Of a DNA stretch of 64,000 nucleotides, positions 19,946-32,600 are shown piece by piece (position 1 is the stretch's first letter; each line of letters opens with the position of its first letter). The stretch is taken from the NCBI RefSeq assembly GCF_023053635.1, contig NC_086183.1:34019501-34083500 (forward strand). The letters run 5' to 3'. The notes beneath the pieces are model-generated. The model was not told where the DNA came from. It did no database searches and saw only the letters and a program-made list of their open reading frames with translations. This DNA is from Elgaria multicarinata webbii (lineage: Eukaryota; Chordata; Lepidosauria; Squamata; Anguidae). The position numbers and the translations under genes are program-made.

Positions 19946-20078
19946 GCAGGTGAGGGAGGCGAAGAGCTGCAAACGCAGGGGAACAGGCCCTTCCTGCAAC
20001 CTGATGTACATTGGGCATGTGCGGGTGTGTCTTTTGCTGTACTGTCTGAGTTTCACATGGAGGGGTGTCCTCTTAAGG

Positions 20079-20208
20079 CAGCCTTCCTCAACCTGGGGCA
20101 CTCCAGATGTGTTGGACTGCAACTCCCAGAATGCCCCAGCCAGCTGGCTGGGGCATTCTGGGAGATGCAGTCCAATACATCTGGAGCGCCCCAGGTTGAG
20201 GAAGGCTG
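20079..20208. mobile_element. Hairpin hAT MITE with 8-bp target duplication
   Basis: Starts CAGCCTTCCTCAACCTGGGG and ends with its complement. TCTTAAGG flanks both sides (20071-20078 and 20209-20216). It sits about 100 bases upstream of the F-box exon. Confidence 0.9.
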
Positions 20209-20313
20209 TCTTAAGGGGTCAACTTAAAAACACCTTTCTGTGAGAGGTATTGAGCAATATCAGAGCTCCATTACGTAATATTTTCAAACAAGCAATTAGA
20301 CTCTCAATCACAG

Positions 20314-20632
20314 GGAGAAATGGAAGAAATGAAGAGCAGGAGAACAAGAGCAGATCTCCCAGGCAGAGAGGCACTCCAGTGCTGGTGGATTTATTACACC
20401 TGTTGCCAGATGAGCTGCTGGTGCTGATCCTGAGCTGGGTGCCAGCCCATACCCTCATGACTCATTGCCACTTGGTGTGTTGCGAGTGGATAGACCTATT
20501 TGACAACCCCACTGTCTGGAAGCTTTCAGTGGGAGAAGGGCCCATCCAAGCAGGGGGGGGGGGCTTGAAATTGCTAGCTGAGCACCCTTCAGCACTTTGG
20601 GAGGACCCTAATCAAGAATCCTTCTGGGCAAG
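20314..20632 (+). CDS. FBXO27: F-box gene exon 1 (F-box); start codon unresolved
   Basis: The frame is open from 20250 to the donor (GCAAG|GTGAGA, last base 20632) and encodes the F-box. No ATG lies in this frame before the F-box; the first is inside it (near 20455). Either an upstream exon supplies the start (possible acceptor CACAG at 20311-20313) or the ATG at about 20320 is out of frame by one base. One more G in the ATGGAAG stretch would give an MGRNEEQ start, like the MG starts of mammalian FBXO27 and FBXO17. The left edge given here is a guess. Confidence 0.75.
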
Positions 20633-23600
20633 GTGAGAGTCCTAGTAGGGTAGCGTCCCCAAATATCTAAATTGAGAAGTGCCAGCACTCAACACATCCA
20701 ACTGGGATTCATACCCTTTATCCTGGGGGGGGGGGAAACATATCCCCTAATCACAGATATGTAGGGGCTAATTGTGCTCACTCAGTAGTAGTAGGAGATG
20801 CACTCTGCCTATGCTCTATGGTAGCATTCTATCATTACTCACCACTTTGCAAAGTCAGACACAGACCCTGAAAATAGTTGCTTTGAAACAGATTATCCCC
20901 AAATTTGGAAGTAGAAAGGGAGAAAGTGTGAAAAGGAAAGCGAAAGGGAAAAGCTTTTCATTCCATATGGTGTTCTGATGAATGTAGCGTACTTCTCAAG
21001 AATACTGTGGGTGTTTTTATTGCTGAATCAGTTTTTGTTCCTCTATTTACATGCTTGGGCTCTATAAAAAGAACTGAAATTCTCCAGATTTTCTTTTCCT
21101 TGTAAAGCAAGGAGTGGTGTTCCTCTACCCAGACATAGCTTGAGTCAAACATATTACAACAGATCTATTAAAAGGTCATTCGGTAACAGACCTCTGACTT
21201 GCAACAGAGAGTCAACATTTGTTGCTGAGGTCAACATCTCTAAACTTGGCTTGAACAAGTTGTCTAAATGGCTTAGTCAGGACAGTGAGCAGAGCCCACA
21301 CGGTCCACCTTGCAATTCACTTTCCTTGGTGCTGACTAATTCCGTTTGGCTATCCATGGACTCCATCTTCTCCACAACGACCCAAACAGGAAATTCTGGA
21401 ATTTGAGGAATTTTTTTTTAAAAAAGGGGGGGGAGCAAGGGAGAACGTCACAAGCATCCACCAAAGCCAGCCTCTAAGAAACGCCCACTTGGGACGGAAG
21501 GGACAGAAGTGTGAACCGCTCCGACGGAACAAAACGAAAGAAAAGGCGCATGAGGCAGTAAAGAAAGAGGCACCTCATTTAGGTACGTACTTTAAAAAAG
21601 CGCACTGAAGCGCCTTCACAACGATGTGTAGATCTGGCCCAGATGTCTCCTTAGGTTGAAATGGAATGTTTGCTACCTACCTAAACTGTAACTGACTTTT
21701 CCACCTTGATTTTATCCAGACTTGCTTCAGATGAAGGCTTCAGTGTGTGTGGGGGGTGGAACCCATTCTCCTCTGTCTTGAATGGTGGGTGGGGGTTGGG
21801 GGTGCCTAAGATTGGGGAGAGAGAATTAAGGACTGAATGGTGGTGGACGAGGAACAGGGTTTCAGACTCTGGCAGTAAGCATTCCAGTGGCCAGGTCTAG
21901 TCGCCGAACTCATTGGCCACTGAGGCACCCAGCTTGATGGCCACGGGGGGCGGGGGGGGGGCGGGCAGATCAGGCTTTAGCTGCGCACTTTCGCCTGGCC
22001 CTACCCAAACGCCACCCACCCCAACGCAGACCCTCCCCCAGCCCTCACGGGGACTGTCACTCCGGCGCTCCTTTCCACCTACCTATACCCGCCCCCAGCC
22101 AATCAGAATCGATTTTACCTGCTCCAGGCCTCTCCTGTAATTAAGGGAAGGGGTGGTCTCTAACCCCCCGCCCCTTTTCAGGGCGCGGCTAAGTGTGGGT
22201 CATGGGGGGCCCGGGACTTTGGCCCGCCTGCTGAGGGTCCCCCTTCATTGCGCCTTCTCGCGCCTCCCGGAGAGGTTTCGGGGCGCCGCCGGCGCCGCTT
22301 TCTGTGCGCCAACAGCCCCTTTCTGTGCGCCACTTAGGAACTGAAAGTGAAGGGAGAGCCGACTGCGGGAACGCCTTTCCCCCTGCGCGGGCTGCCGGTC
22401 CCCGGAGGGAGATGGAGAGCGTGGGCGGCACCGCAAAGCAGGGACGCGGCGGAGCCCGAGGGTCCCTGGCAGAAGAGTGGCGGGGGGAGCCGGGTGGGGG
22501 GCGGCGGCGGTGGTTCCAGGAGGAGAAGCCCCCTCGCCCGCCCGCCGGCCGCCCTTCCTCCCGGCCTCTCGCCTCCATCCCCGGCCTCGCCGGGCGTCGG
22601 AACCTTCCCCGTTCCTCGAGAAATCGGCAAAGGAAAAAGGGCGAGCTGTTGGTTGGCTTCTTCGAACTCTCGCCCGTTTGGGGATTGATGCTGTTGCCTT
22701 GTTTTAGCGCGCTCTCGGGTGTGGACGGAAAAAAAGGCGTCTTGACAGCGCGATCTCGAGACACGGCCGCCCAGAAGTCTCTTTGGGTCCGAGGATGGCA
22801 CTTACTCGCAAGCCAGGGCGTCCAGGACGGCAGCCTTAACGGTGCCAAGACAGCCACGAAGGGCCCCGTTCGGCAGCTCGAAGGGCGAAATCCTACGACG
22901 GTTTACAAAGAGAAACAACGGCCTACAACTCCCAGCATGCTCCAGCCAGCCTTGGTATCTAGGGCATGCTGGGAGTTGTAGGCCTTCCCCCCCTCTAAAC
23001 ATTCTTAGGAGTGCGCCCTTAAACAGTGCAAAAAGTCGTGTTGACGTTACCGAGTGCGGAGTACTGAGTGGGGGGTACCGAAGCAACGAGTGGGCTACCG
23101 CAGGGCTCAGTCCTGGGCCCAGGGCTCTTCAACATTTTTATTAATGATTTGGACGAGGAGGTGCAGGGAACGCTGCTCAAATTTGCAGATGACACCAAAT
23201 TGGGTGGGATAGCTAATACCCTGGAAGACAGAAACAAACTTCAAAGTGATCTTGATAGGCTGGAGCGCTGGGCTGAAAACAACAGAATGAAATTTAATAG
23301 GGATAAATGCCAAGTTCTACATCTAGGAAATAGAAACCAAATGCAGAGTTACAAGATGGGGGATACTTGGCTCAGCAATACTACAAACGAGAAGGATCTT
23401 GGAATTGTTGTAGATCACAAGCTGAATAGGAGCCGACAGTGTGATATGGCTGCAAGAAAGGCCAATGCTATTTTGGGCTGCATTAATAGAAGTATAGCTT
23501 CCAAATCATGTGAGGTACTGGTTCCTCTCTATTCGGCCCTGGTTAGGCCTCATCTAGAGTATTGCGTCCAGTTCTGGGCTCCACAATTCAAGAAGGATGT

Positions 23601-26600
23601 AGACAAGCTGGAGCGTGTTCAGAGGAGAGCAACCAGGATGATCAGGGGTCTGGAAACAAAGCCCTATGAAGAGAGACTGAAAGAACTGGGCAGGTTTAGC
23701 CTGGAGAAGAGAAGATTGAGGAGAGACACGAGAGCACTCTTCAAATACTTAAAAGGTTGTCACACAGAGGAGGGCCATGATCTCTTCTCAATCCTCTCAG
23801 AGTGCAGGACACGGAATAACAGACTCAAGTTAAAGGAAGCCAGATTCCAGCTGGACATCAGGAAAAACATCCTGACTGTTAGAGCAGTACGACAATGGAA
23901 TCAGTGACCTAGGGAGGTTGTGGGCTCTCCCACACTAGAGGCATTCAAAAGGCAGCTGGACAACCACCTATCAGGGATGCTTTAGGGTATTCCTGCATTG
24001 AGCAGGGGTTTGGACTCAATGGCTTTGTAGGCCCCTTCCAACTCTGCTGTTCTATGATTCTATGAAAGTTCTGTCTTCAGGAACTAGAAACTTTAAAATA
24101 TGGACCAAAGAGGCTGCAGGGCAACCCAGACAAAGAATTCACGGTGTGTGAACAATATGGTTCTAAGTGGGGGATTTGTACAGATTTTTCTCCACTTTTC
24201 ATCCTCTATCTGGATATGTAGGCCGGATTCTCACATGTTCTTCAATGCCAGGGAGGAATTGCCAACCTTTTCTAACAGATCAAATATTTCTGAAGTCAGT
24301 CCCTTATCTTTTCCCTTAGGATTTAGGCATAGTTATTCAAAGGGAGTGAGGGGGCGGAGGTCTACTCCCTGGCCATGTGTTTTAAGAAAGTTTTTACTTG
24401 CTACATTTGAAACCAAGAGAGTTTAATTCCATTTAACTTATCCTTGAGCTTGCTATCATCAATAACTCGACCCTCGTCCACAAAGCCTCTCAACTGGTAA
24501 GATTCCCTTCTTTTCCCAGCCAGCAAACTGGATGTATTTATCTCTATGTCTATTAGAGGGTCTTAAACTATTTCCACAGCCCAGTGCTTCCTATGGCCAT
24601 TCTGAAGGAACCTAATGTGGCCATGCGCAAAGTGCGGACAATTCCAATGGAGCATGCCTCCAGCAAAAACTCTTAGGATGCTTAAGGCCTTATTACAAAC
24701 CTCCACAAGAATTTTGGGGCTCCCCTTTTTCTGGGGCTGCCTGACAGCCCAATGTTTTCCTATGGCCATTTTGAAACCGGCCTGTTGTAAGTTGTGGGCG
24801 CTGTGGCGGGGCATATAGAAACATTTAAATAACTTTTGGCATGTTGCGACAAAATTCCTTTCTCATATTTGGGTGTTTTAGAACTGTGCTTATAAAGCAG
24901 TGTATAAAACTCTTATTACTCTCTTTTTATTGCATTCTGATTTCTTCTTGAATTTGGGGATGATCCCTATAATCACAGTGTTGGGGGCTCATAGTAGTTG
25001 TTCCGTAAAACCACTGTTAGTTTATATTTTGATTTTGCATGGTTTTCTATGAAAACTAAACGTTTAACTCCTTTAGGTATTTTGATTTGTAGATGATCCC
25101 TGAACTCCTCCAATGATATCCTATGGCCATTCGGAATAAACCAATGCATTTCAATGGCCATTCAGTGTCCTTCAGTTTAGTATGTCCCTCTTTCCACTTC
25201 ACACTTGTTACCAGCTTCACAATAATACATATTGTTGTGGCTTTCCAAGAAACTGACAAAGAGACCAGTGAGTCACTAGCAACAGCTTTATTTTCGGCTG
25301 CAAAATGAGCACCTATGTGTGCTGAACCCCGAGAGGAGAGGCCCAGGGAATAGCTATGGCAGGCTTTTTGCATTGCTGAGTAAACAACCTCAGTGTGTGT
25401 GTCTTTTTTTCCATGGAAACTAGCTAAAATACATTATCTAATCAGTTTCTATTCCATAGTTCTAGCTTATGTTTGTGCAGCAAGAAGTATTAATCACGGC
25501 ACAGATTCTTCTTTGTACTGCACCATGTACATCGATGGCGCTATATAAATAAATAATAATAAGACATCAAGGGTCATGCAGTTTTGTAGTGTGACTTGCG
25601 AAATCTCTTATGTTTCGGCTTAAAGGGCAGAAATGGCATCAATTGTGGCAGTTTTGATTGGCCTCTGCTGTGTCAGAGGTTTACTGGAAGCAAGATCCTC
25701 ATGAATTGATGGGATCTAGTGTATCCCGTTTCCAAAGAATTATTAACAGCCCTTTTGACCTTTTGGTTGCAAATACTTTAGGGTGGATTCCTGCATTGAG
25801 CAGGGGGTTGGACTCGATGGCCTTGTAGGCCCCTTCCAACTCTGCTATTCTATGATTCTATGTCTGCTGTTAAACTGGTATGTGAACTGAGACTAGGCAA
25901 TAGTTCTGTGGCAGGATCTTATATGCCCATGGTCCACATAGCCAATGGAGTCTGTGGACATTTAATGCTGGATAGATTAACCATTTCTCACCTTTGGAAA
26001 AACATACTGGTAGAGGAATATGCTCTGCACCATCTGGAATACCATATAACAGAAAAGAGAGATCTCTCTATTATTTGGTTGTAATCTTTATGGCATTTTG
26101 CTACATTGGGTTTACTTATTATACCATTATCAGTGTGTAACTGCTTTTGAAACACGACAGTAAAGGAGAAAGAACCAACAGTGCTACTAATAAAGAGGTC
26201 TTTGTGTTTGCTAATAATCTTTTGGAAGTGTCTACCTGAAACTTGAATGAAGTTTAAAAATTTACATTGCTTTATCTTTAAACCAGCAAATGAGATCACA
26301 TTAAGGTCAAAGGAGAGTAGACAAAGTTCTGGAAGCCCAGAATCTTGTGCTGTGTTCTACCTCTTAAAACTTTCCCCTAATTAGTGCCAAACAAGTAATC
26401 CACAATAACTTTTGCTGTTTGGGTAATCTCCTGTGGGTTCTTGTCATTGAATATGTGTGGCATTTTGATATGAGCCATTGAACTGGTAGCATAGAGGGGT
26501 TTCATACTGGGATGGATTATAGTCCATCCTTTATTTATTTATTTATTTATTTAAGCACTTTTATCCTGCTATTTAGCCAAAAAGGCTCTCGAGGCAGCTT

Positions 26601-29600
26601 ACAAAAATATATCTTAAGACAGTCCCTGCCCACAGGCTTACAATCTAAAAAACATCCCTGCCCACAGGCTTACAATCTAAAACACATGACACAAAAGGAA
26701 AGGGGGTGGAGGAGGGGAGGTTGGAGGGGGGAAAGGGGGAGGGAAGCAAATTCAGGCACTAGATTCTCAGTTGCAAAGTCTATTTTGGTTTCTGGTGAGT
26801 GGCTGGGCATTATTATGGCCCTTAAATATTTGTAGAGGGGCATAATCCGCTGGGTCTTGGGAGAAGCAGTCAACACCTGTTGTTGGCCACTATGGGGAGA
26901 AATCGCCTGCGTTGTCCTTGAGAGCGCCGCCTTGGTTGCTGTCTACACTTAGCTGGCGAAGTCTGGGTCAACGGCCCTCTTGCAGCGTTATGTGTGGATC
27001 TGGGAAGATCTGGTAGGGACCTTTCCACTTGGGCACCAGGGTCCTCTTGTCCACTGAAGAACCTTGATGCAGACGCAGACTTTGGCCGGTGGTCGTGGCA
27101 GGGCTCGTCTGGGTGTCTTTAATCTGTGAATGAGAACCTTAAACTAACTCATTTATGCACGGCCATAGTCTTAATACTTGATCATCTGTTAGCTGGAGTT
27201 TGGTGGCCTGAATTTTAGTAGAGGGAGAGTCACTTGTTTACCCATGAGGGTTCCATAAGGACTAATCTCTTGTTCATAAGTGCCAGAGGCCGGCCACACA
27301 TCATAAAGATTGCCAACTAGAGTAATTCTGCATTATCAACTGCATATAGATCAGACCACACAGAAGGTATGAGCTTGCCCTTCCCTGGAAACATGGTGTG
27401 CCCTGATATCCTTGATACTCCCTTTTCTTAATTGCAAAAAAGGGATTTCATCAAATTCCAAGACCCCCAGGTGATCAGGCTGGAAGTTTGGATTTCATGA
27501 AGAGGAATCCGGAGAACACACACACCATGCTTTGCAGCAAGGTCACAACGTATTTAGGGCATCAAGAAATGCTTCATGTGGTGAGTAAATCTTTATTTAC
27601 AGAATAGCTTTCTGCTTAAAGAGGAAGGACTTAAACCAAAGCATGTTGGTCTGGATAGTGAGGCAGTTAGTTAAGAAACATGCCTACAACAGTTGTAATT
27701 TTTTTAGCAGACAGTGTAGCTGTAAGAAAATCTTGAAACTTTAGTGTAGATCAGCTAGCTTTATGAGGTGTCTGCATAAGCTGGCCAGGCTTATTAAGAC
27801 ACTCATTTTCTAGTGACCAATTTGACCACAATAGTGGCATATTCTAGGGTGATTTTGCTTTTTGCTCACACCATGTTCTCATCCATTGCCTCTGCCCTTG
27901 AATCTAACATGGATTCTGCATTGTTATTGCTTTGTGGGCTTTTTAAAAAATGAGATTCTTTCTTAATCGCTTGAACTCTAAATGCAGTTTAACTCTTCAG
28001 AGTCTGACATTTCTACTCCTTCTACAATTCAATGCTAGTGATGCCTTAAAAATAATAATGCAGGAAGCTTAAATATACAACAGCCTAAAAAAAACCTTTC
28101 TTTCTTTGGCAGGAGAAAACTCCCTCCCCTTTCTTTCTCAGTTCTTGTCTCTAGGCTCCACAACACCTTTTGCTATGTGCTAGATTTAAGCGCTTCTTCT
28201 ACCTGTCTCTTTGCAAACTAAGCCACAAATCATTCAACTTCTTCCTAGCTATCTTAAACAGAATCTGAACATTTTAATCATTCTCAAATTTGCAGGTCCT
28301 GGCCCAAACCTTTTGTTATGACACTATGGGTGTCAACAGCAGCTCTGCTCACTTGCTTCCTCAGGCACCTGTTTTACTGACCTGTCTTTTGTGCTGGGCC
28401 CAGCCATGTCAAACCTCACCTCCAATGGACCAGGCCCACTTTTCTAAGTCTGTTTTGCTGGGTCTCACAGAAGTCTTGGGTTGGGAGTCCAGTGTGATCC
28501 AGACCCATGGTGTCACCTGAAACAGGAGGCTAAACCAATAGGTATTTCAAAAGGTCTCTTACCTTGGATGAGCGCTGGAATGGCAGTCCCCAGAGAGCTT
28601 CTGCCGGTGTGGTTCTGATGAGCGCTGTCAAATCCCAGACAAGGCCCCCCAGGTATTGTGGATATCCAAAACACAAAGAGACCAGTGAGACACTAGTAAC
28701 AGAATTATTTCCCACAGCAAAAGAGAGTTAGCACAGCGGTGGGCTGAACCCCAACAGGAGAGGGAATTCCCAGAGCAGCCTTTTTATACCGCCAAGTAAA
28801 CAATCTCAGTGTAAATGTCTCTTTTCTGAGAGAACTATTGAAATACATGTTATTTGGAATGTGCCTGTCAGTTAAGTCGGTCATCCCCGTGAAGAGGTAG
28901 GCCAGACTGCTAAATCCCTGAACTTCAAGCGTAGCATTCTCCATGAAGGAGCTGCCATGCTTCCTAGGGCATCTTCACTAACCTGAGACATTCCCATGAA
29001 GGGAATCCTGGCTGTGTGTAACACAGTCCCAAGTCAGTGGTCCTCGTGAAGAGGAGGCAAAGAAGTCCACTAAGTTACAGCATTTAGACCATAATGTTCT
29101 CCATAAAGGAGGGAATGCCCATGCTTGGAAGGGCACCATGGCTAATCTGAGACATCCCATAAAGGGGATGCAGGCTGTGTCTAACCCAGTTCTAAATCCA
29201 GGTCTGGCCCAAGGTGTTTTGCTGCCTGAAGCAATCCCAAAAACTGTGCCACCCCACACAACCCAATAAAACATGACTAGGTCATGAAATGATTAGGTCG
29301 ACCTGAGCCAGGTGAGGGACGTGCAAGCCTGCTTGTGTCCTTTGCCAGGAGAAGGACCTGCAACCCTGTGGAGTCCCTTGGACCTCTTAGGCTATCCTTC
29401 TGGGAAGGCTGTCCTGGGTTGGGATGTGAAGTCACATATTGCAACCGTTCCGCTCCTGCCTAGAATGCCCCTTAGAGAAGATGTTGGCAAGGGGATAATG
29501 GGTCTGTCCTATGGTGGCCTTGCTACAGGGTGCCTCAGGGCTGTAGTTGACCCCCATGCTCCCCAACATCTACATGAAATCCGCTGGGAGACATTAACCA

Positions 29601-32600
29601 GGGGTGCAGGCGGGGGCATCACCAATGACACGTAGCTCCACCTCTCCTTCTCAGCTAAACAGAGGTGAGGCAGTTGAAGCTCTGAACCAGCGCATGGGCA
29701 GAGGAGTGGGCTGGATGAGGGCCCAATAAACTGAGATTCAATCGAGACAAGACAGAAATACTGTTTGTGGGTGGTTCATCTATCCGGTTAAGTGACAGTC
29801 ACCCTGTTCTGGAAGGGGGTTTCAGACTTCCTAAAGGGTGAGGTCTGCAGGTTGGGGACGATGATGGATCCGTCATCGTCCACAGAGGCACAGGCTCCCT
29901 CGGGGGCTCAGAGCACCTCCTGTTAAAGGGATGTTTTTACTTCTTTTTAGTTATTTTAAATATTATTAGACACATAGTGATTTTAGTGATTTTCACTCCT
30001 GCTGGTTTTAGTTTAGTATATTTATTTCTGTTGTTTGAATCTTGGCTAGTTTTATTCTGTTTTAATTTCTTATTATTTTAAATGCTTGAAGAACTTTGGG
30101 ATTGGGTGCAGTAAATAAAAAGAAAAAAATGAACTAAAATAAAGTAAAACACAACCAAAATACAAATGGAAATTAAAAAAATGGTGACCTCAGTTGTTTT
30201 GGACTACAATCCCCATCAGCTCCAGCCAGCATAGCCAATGGCAGGGGTTCATGGGAGTTTTAGGCCAAAACAACTGGAGCTGCTCCTCCCTGGCCTAAGC
30301 TAATGGAAAGCTACTCTGAGCCACTGAGGGAGCCTGTGCCTCTAAGGGCAACGATGGATCCATGACCATCCCCAAACTACACACGTCACCGATTAGGAAG
30401 TCTGAAACCCCCCAACAGAACAGGGTCAATGTCACTAAGCCGGAATGATAAACCACCCGCAAACAGTATGTCTGTCTTGACTAGATTGAATCTCAGTTTA
30501 TTGGCCCTCATCCAGTCCATTCTTCTGCCCGTGTGCTGGTTCAGGGCTCCAACTGCCCCACCTCTGTTAGCTGAGAAGGAGAGGCGAAGCTAGGTGCCAT
30601 TCGTGATGCCTCAGCCCGCACCCCTGGTAAACGTCTCCCGGTGGTTTCCTGTAGATGTTGAAAAGCTTGGGGGTCAAATAAAGCCCTGAGACACTCCGTA
30701 GTAAGACTGCCATAGGACAGATCCATCATCTCCTACCAGCACCTTCAAAATTCTTGGCAGGAGCGGGACCATCACAATAATGACTTCACATCCCAACTCA
30801 AGACAGCCTTCCCAGAAGGATAGCATGAGAGGTCCAAGGGAGTCCACAGGGTTGCAAGTCCTCTGTCCTTCTCCTGGCACAGGTCGACCCAAGAGTGACC
30901 CACCCTTCTCTCAAACAGGAATTTCTGAACACCTGGAACCAGCCATACATCCTCTCGTTAGATGTACGCTTCTTGCCTAGGGTTGTGCATTATCAGGAAA
31001 TCCAGTCCTTTAAGGGCTCGTGGGATTTCCAATAGGAATCCTGGAGATACACTAAGAATTTAGGAATAGGGTGTCCCTGAGCACATCCTCAGTACAGGAA
31101 TCAAGCGTGATCAAGATCACAACTGTGCTCACATGTAGTTTCACGCAAGAATACCACTCTTAGTATTCCTCACAGTGAGCCATGAAATAAAACGCAATAC
31201 TCAACTAAAACCCTCAAAACACATGGGCTTGCTCTGCTTTCTAGGGCACCTTCACTGACCTGGGATATCCCCGTGTAGGGGATACAGGCTGTGTGTAACA
31301 CAGTTCTAAGTCCAGGTCTGGCCCAAGGTATTTTGCTGCCTGAAGCAATACAAAAAATTGCACAACCCAATAAAACGTGACTAGGCAATATAACTATTGT
31401 GAGTAAAGAAGCAACAAAACAATGACTCTGGAAAGTTGAGTTTTTATGATTCTGCTCTCACACATCTCCACATTATATACTTGCCTTGTCAGAAGACATG
31501 GGAGTGGGCCTGGTCCTCAAAGTCTTCAACTGACGCTAACGATACTGTTGGGATGTGTCATTCCTATGCACAATTACCTTGCAGAAAGCCTGATTGGGAA
31601 CTGAACACTGTTAAAATTTATCACAAAGTTGGCACAAACAAACTCTTACAACCAAGTTCTGAGGCCTCTATGTCTCAGAACTTCAACCATAACTTCCTCC
31701 ATGGATGAGGGTCAGCCATGCTTGCAAGTCAGGATTGCTAACCTGAGATATCCCATGTAGGGGAAGCAGGCTGTGTCTAACCCAGTTCTAAATCCAGGTC
31801 TGGCCCAAGGTGTTTTGCTGCCTGAAGCAATCCCAAAAACTGTGCCACCCCACACAACCCAATAAAACATGACTAGGTCATGAAATGATTAGGTCGACCT
31901 GAGCCAGGTGAGGGACGTGCAAGCCTGCTTGTGTCCTTTGCCAGGAGAAGGACCTGCAACCCTGTGGAGTCCCTTGGACCTCTTAGGCTATCCTTCTGGG
32001 AAGGCTGTCCTGGGTTGGGATGTGAAGTCACATATTGCAACCGTTCCGCTCCTGCCTAGAATGCCCCTTAGAGAAGATGTTGGCAAGGGGATAATGGGTC
32101 TGTCCTATGGTGGCCTTGCTACAGGGTGCCTCAGGGCTGTAGTTGACCCCCATGCTCCCCAACATCTACATGAAATCCGCTGGGAGACATTAACCAGGGG
32201 TGCAGGCGGGGGCATCACCAATGACACGTAGCTCCACCTCTCCTTCTCAGCTAAACAGAGGTGAGGCAGTTGAAGCTCTGAACCAGCGCATGGGCAGAGG
32301 AGTGGGCTGGATGAGGGCCCAATAAACTGAGATTCAATCGAGACAAGACAGAAATACTGTTTGTGGGTGGTTCATCTATCCGGTTAAGTGACAGTCACCC
32401 TGTTCTGGAAGGGGGTTTCAGACTTCCTAAAGGGTGAGGTCTGCAGGTTGGGGACGATGATGGATCCGTCATCGTCCACAGAGGCACAGGCTCCCTCGGG
32501 GGCTCAGAGCACCTCCTGTTAAAGGGATGTTTTTACTTCTTTTTAGTTATTTTAAATATTATTAGACACATAGTGATTTTAGTGATTTTCACTCCTGCTG

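Larger units (their letters stand above)
25230..28870 (-). mobile_element. Broken endogenous retrovirus fossil, gammaretrovirus-like
   Basis: Two related LTR pieces, at about 25235-25450 and 28655-28870, share GAGACCAGTGAGNCACTAG and a TATAAAAAG-type box on the minus strand. Just inside the right-hand LTR a TGGGGGGCC...TCTGGGAT stretch resembles a proline tRNA primer site. Near 26980-27080 the minus strand keeps a piece like the integrase C-terminus ([10 protein letters not shown]). At about 3.6 kb it is far shorter than a full provirus and is clearly broken, with many breaks. The diverged LTRs suggest it is old. Confidence 0.65.

Noticed and set aside
22304-22981. 225-codon plus-strand frame through the intronic CpG island
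   Set aside because: Long open frames are expected in such GC-rich DNA. Its composition is low-complexity R/G/P and its end runs into a hairpin repeat.
23068-23907. Intact 279-codon frame as a host gene
   Set aside because: It is the reverse-transcriptase end of a 5'-truncated CR1 LINE, with the FADD motif and CR1 tail.
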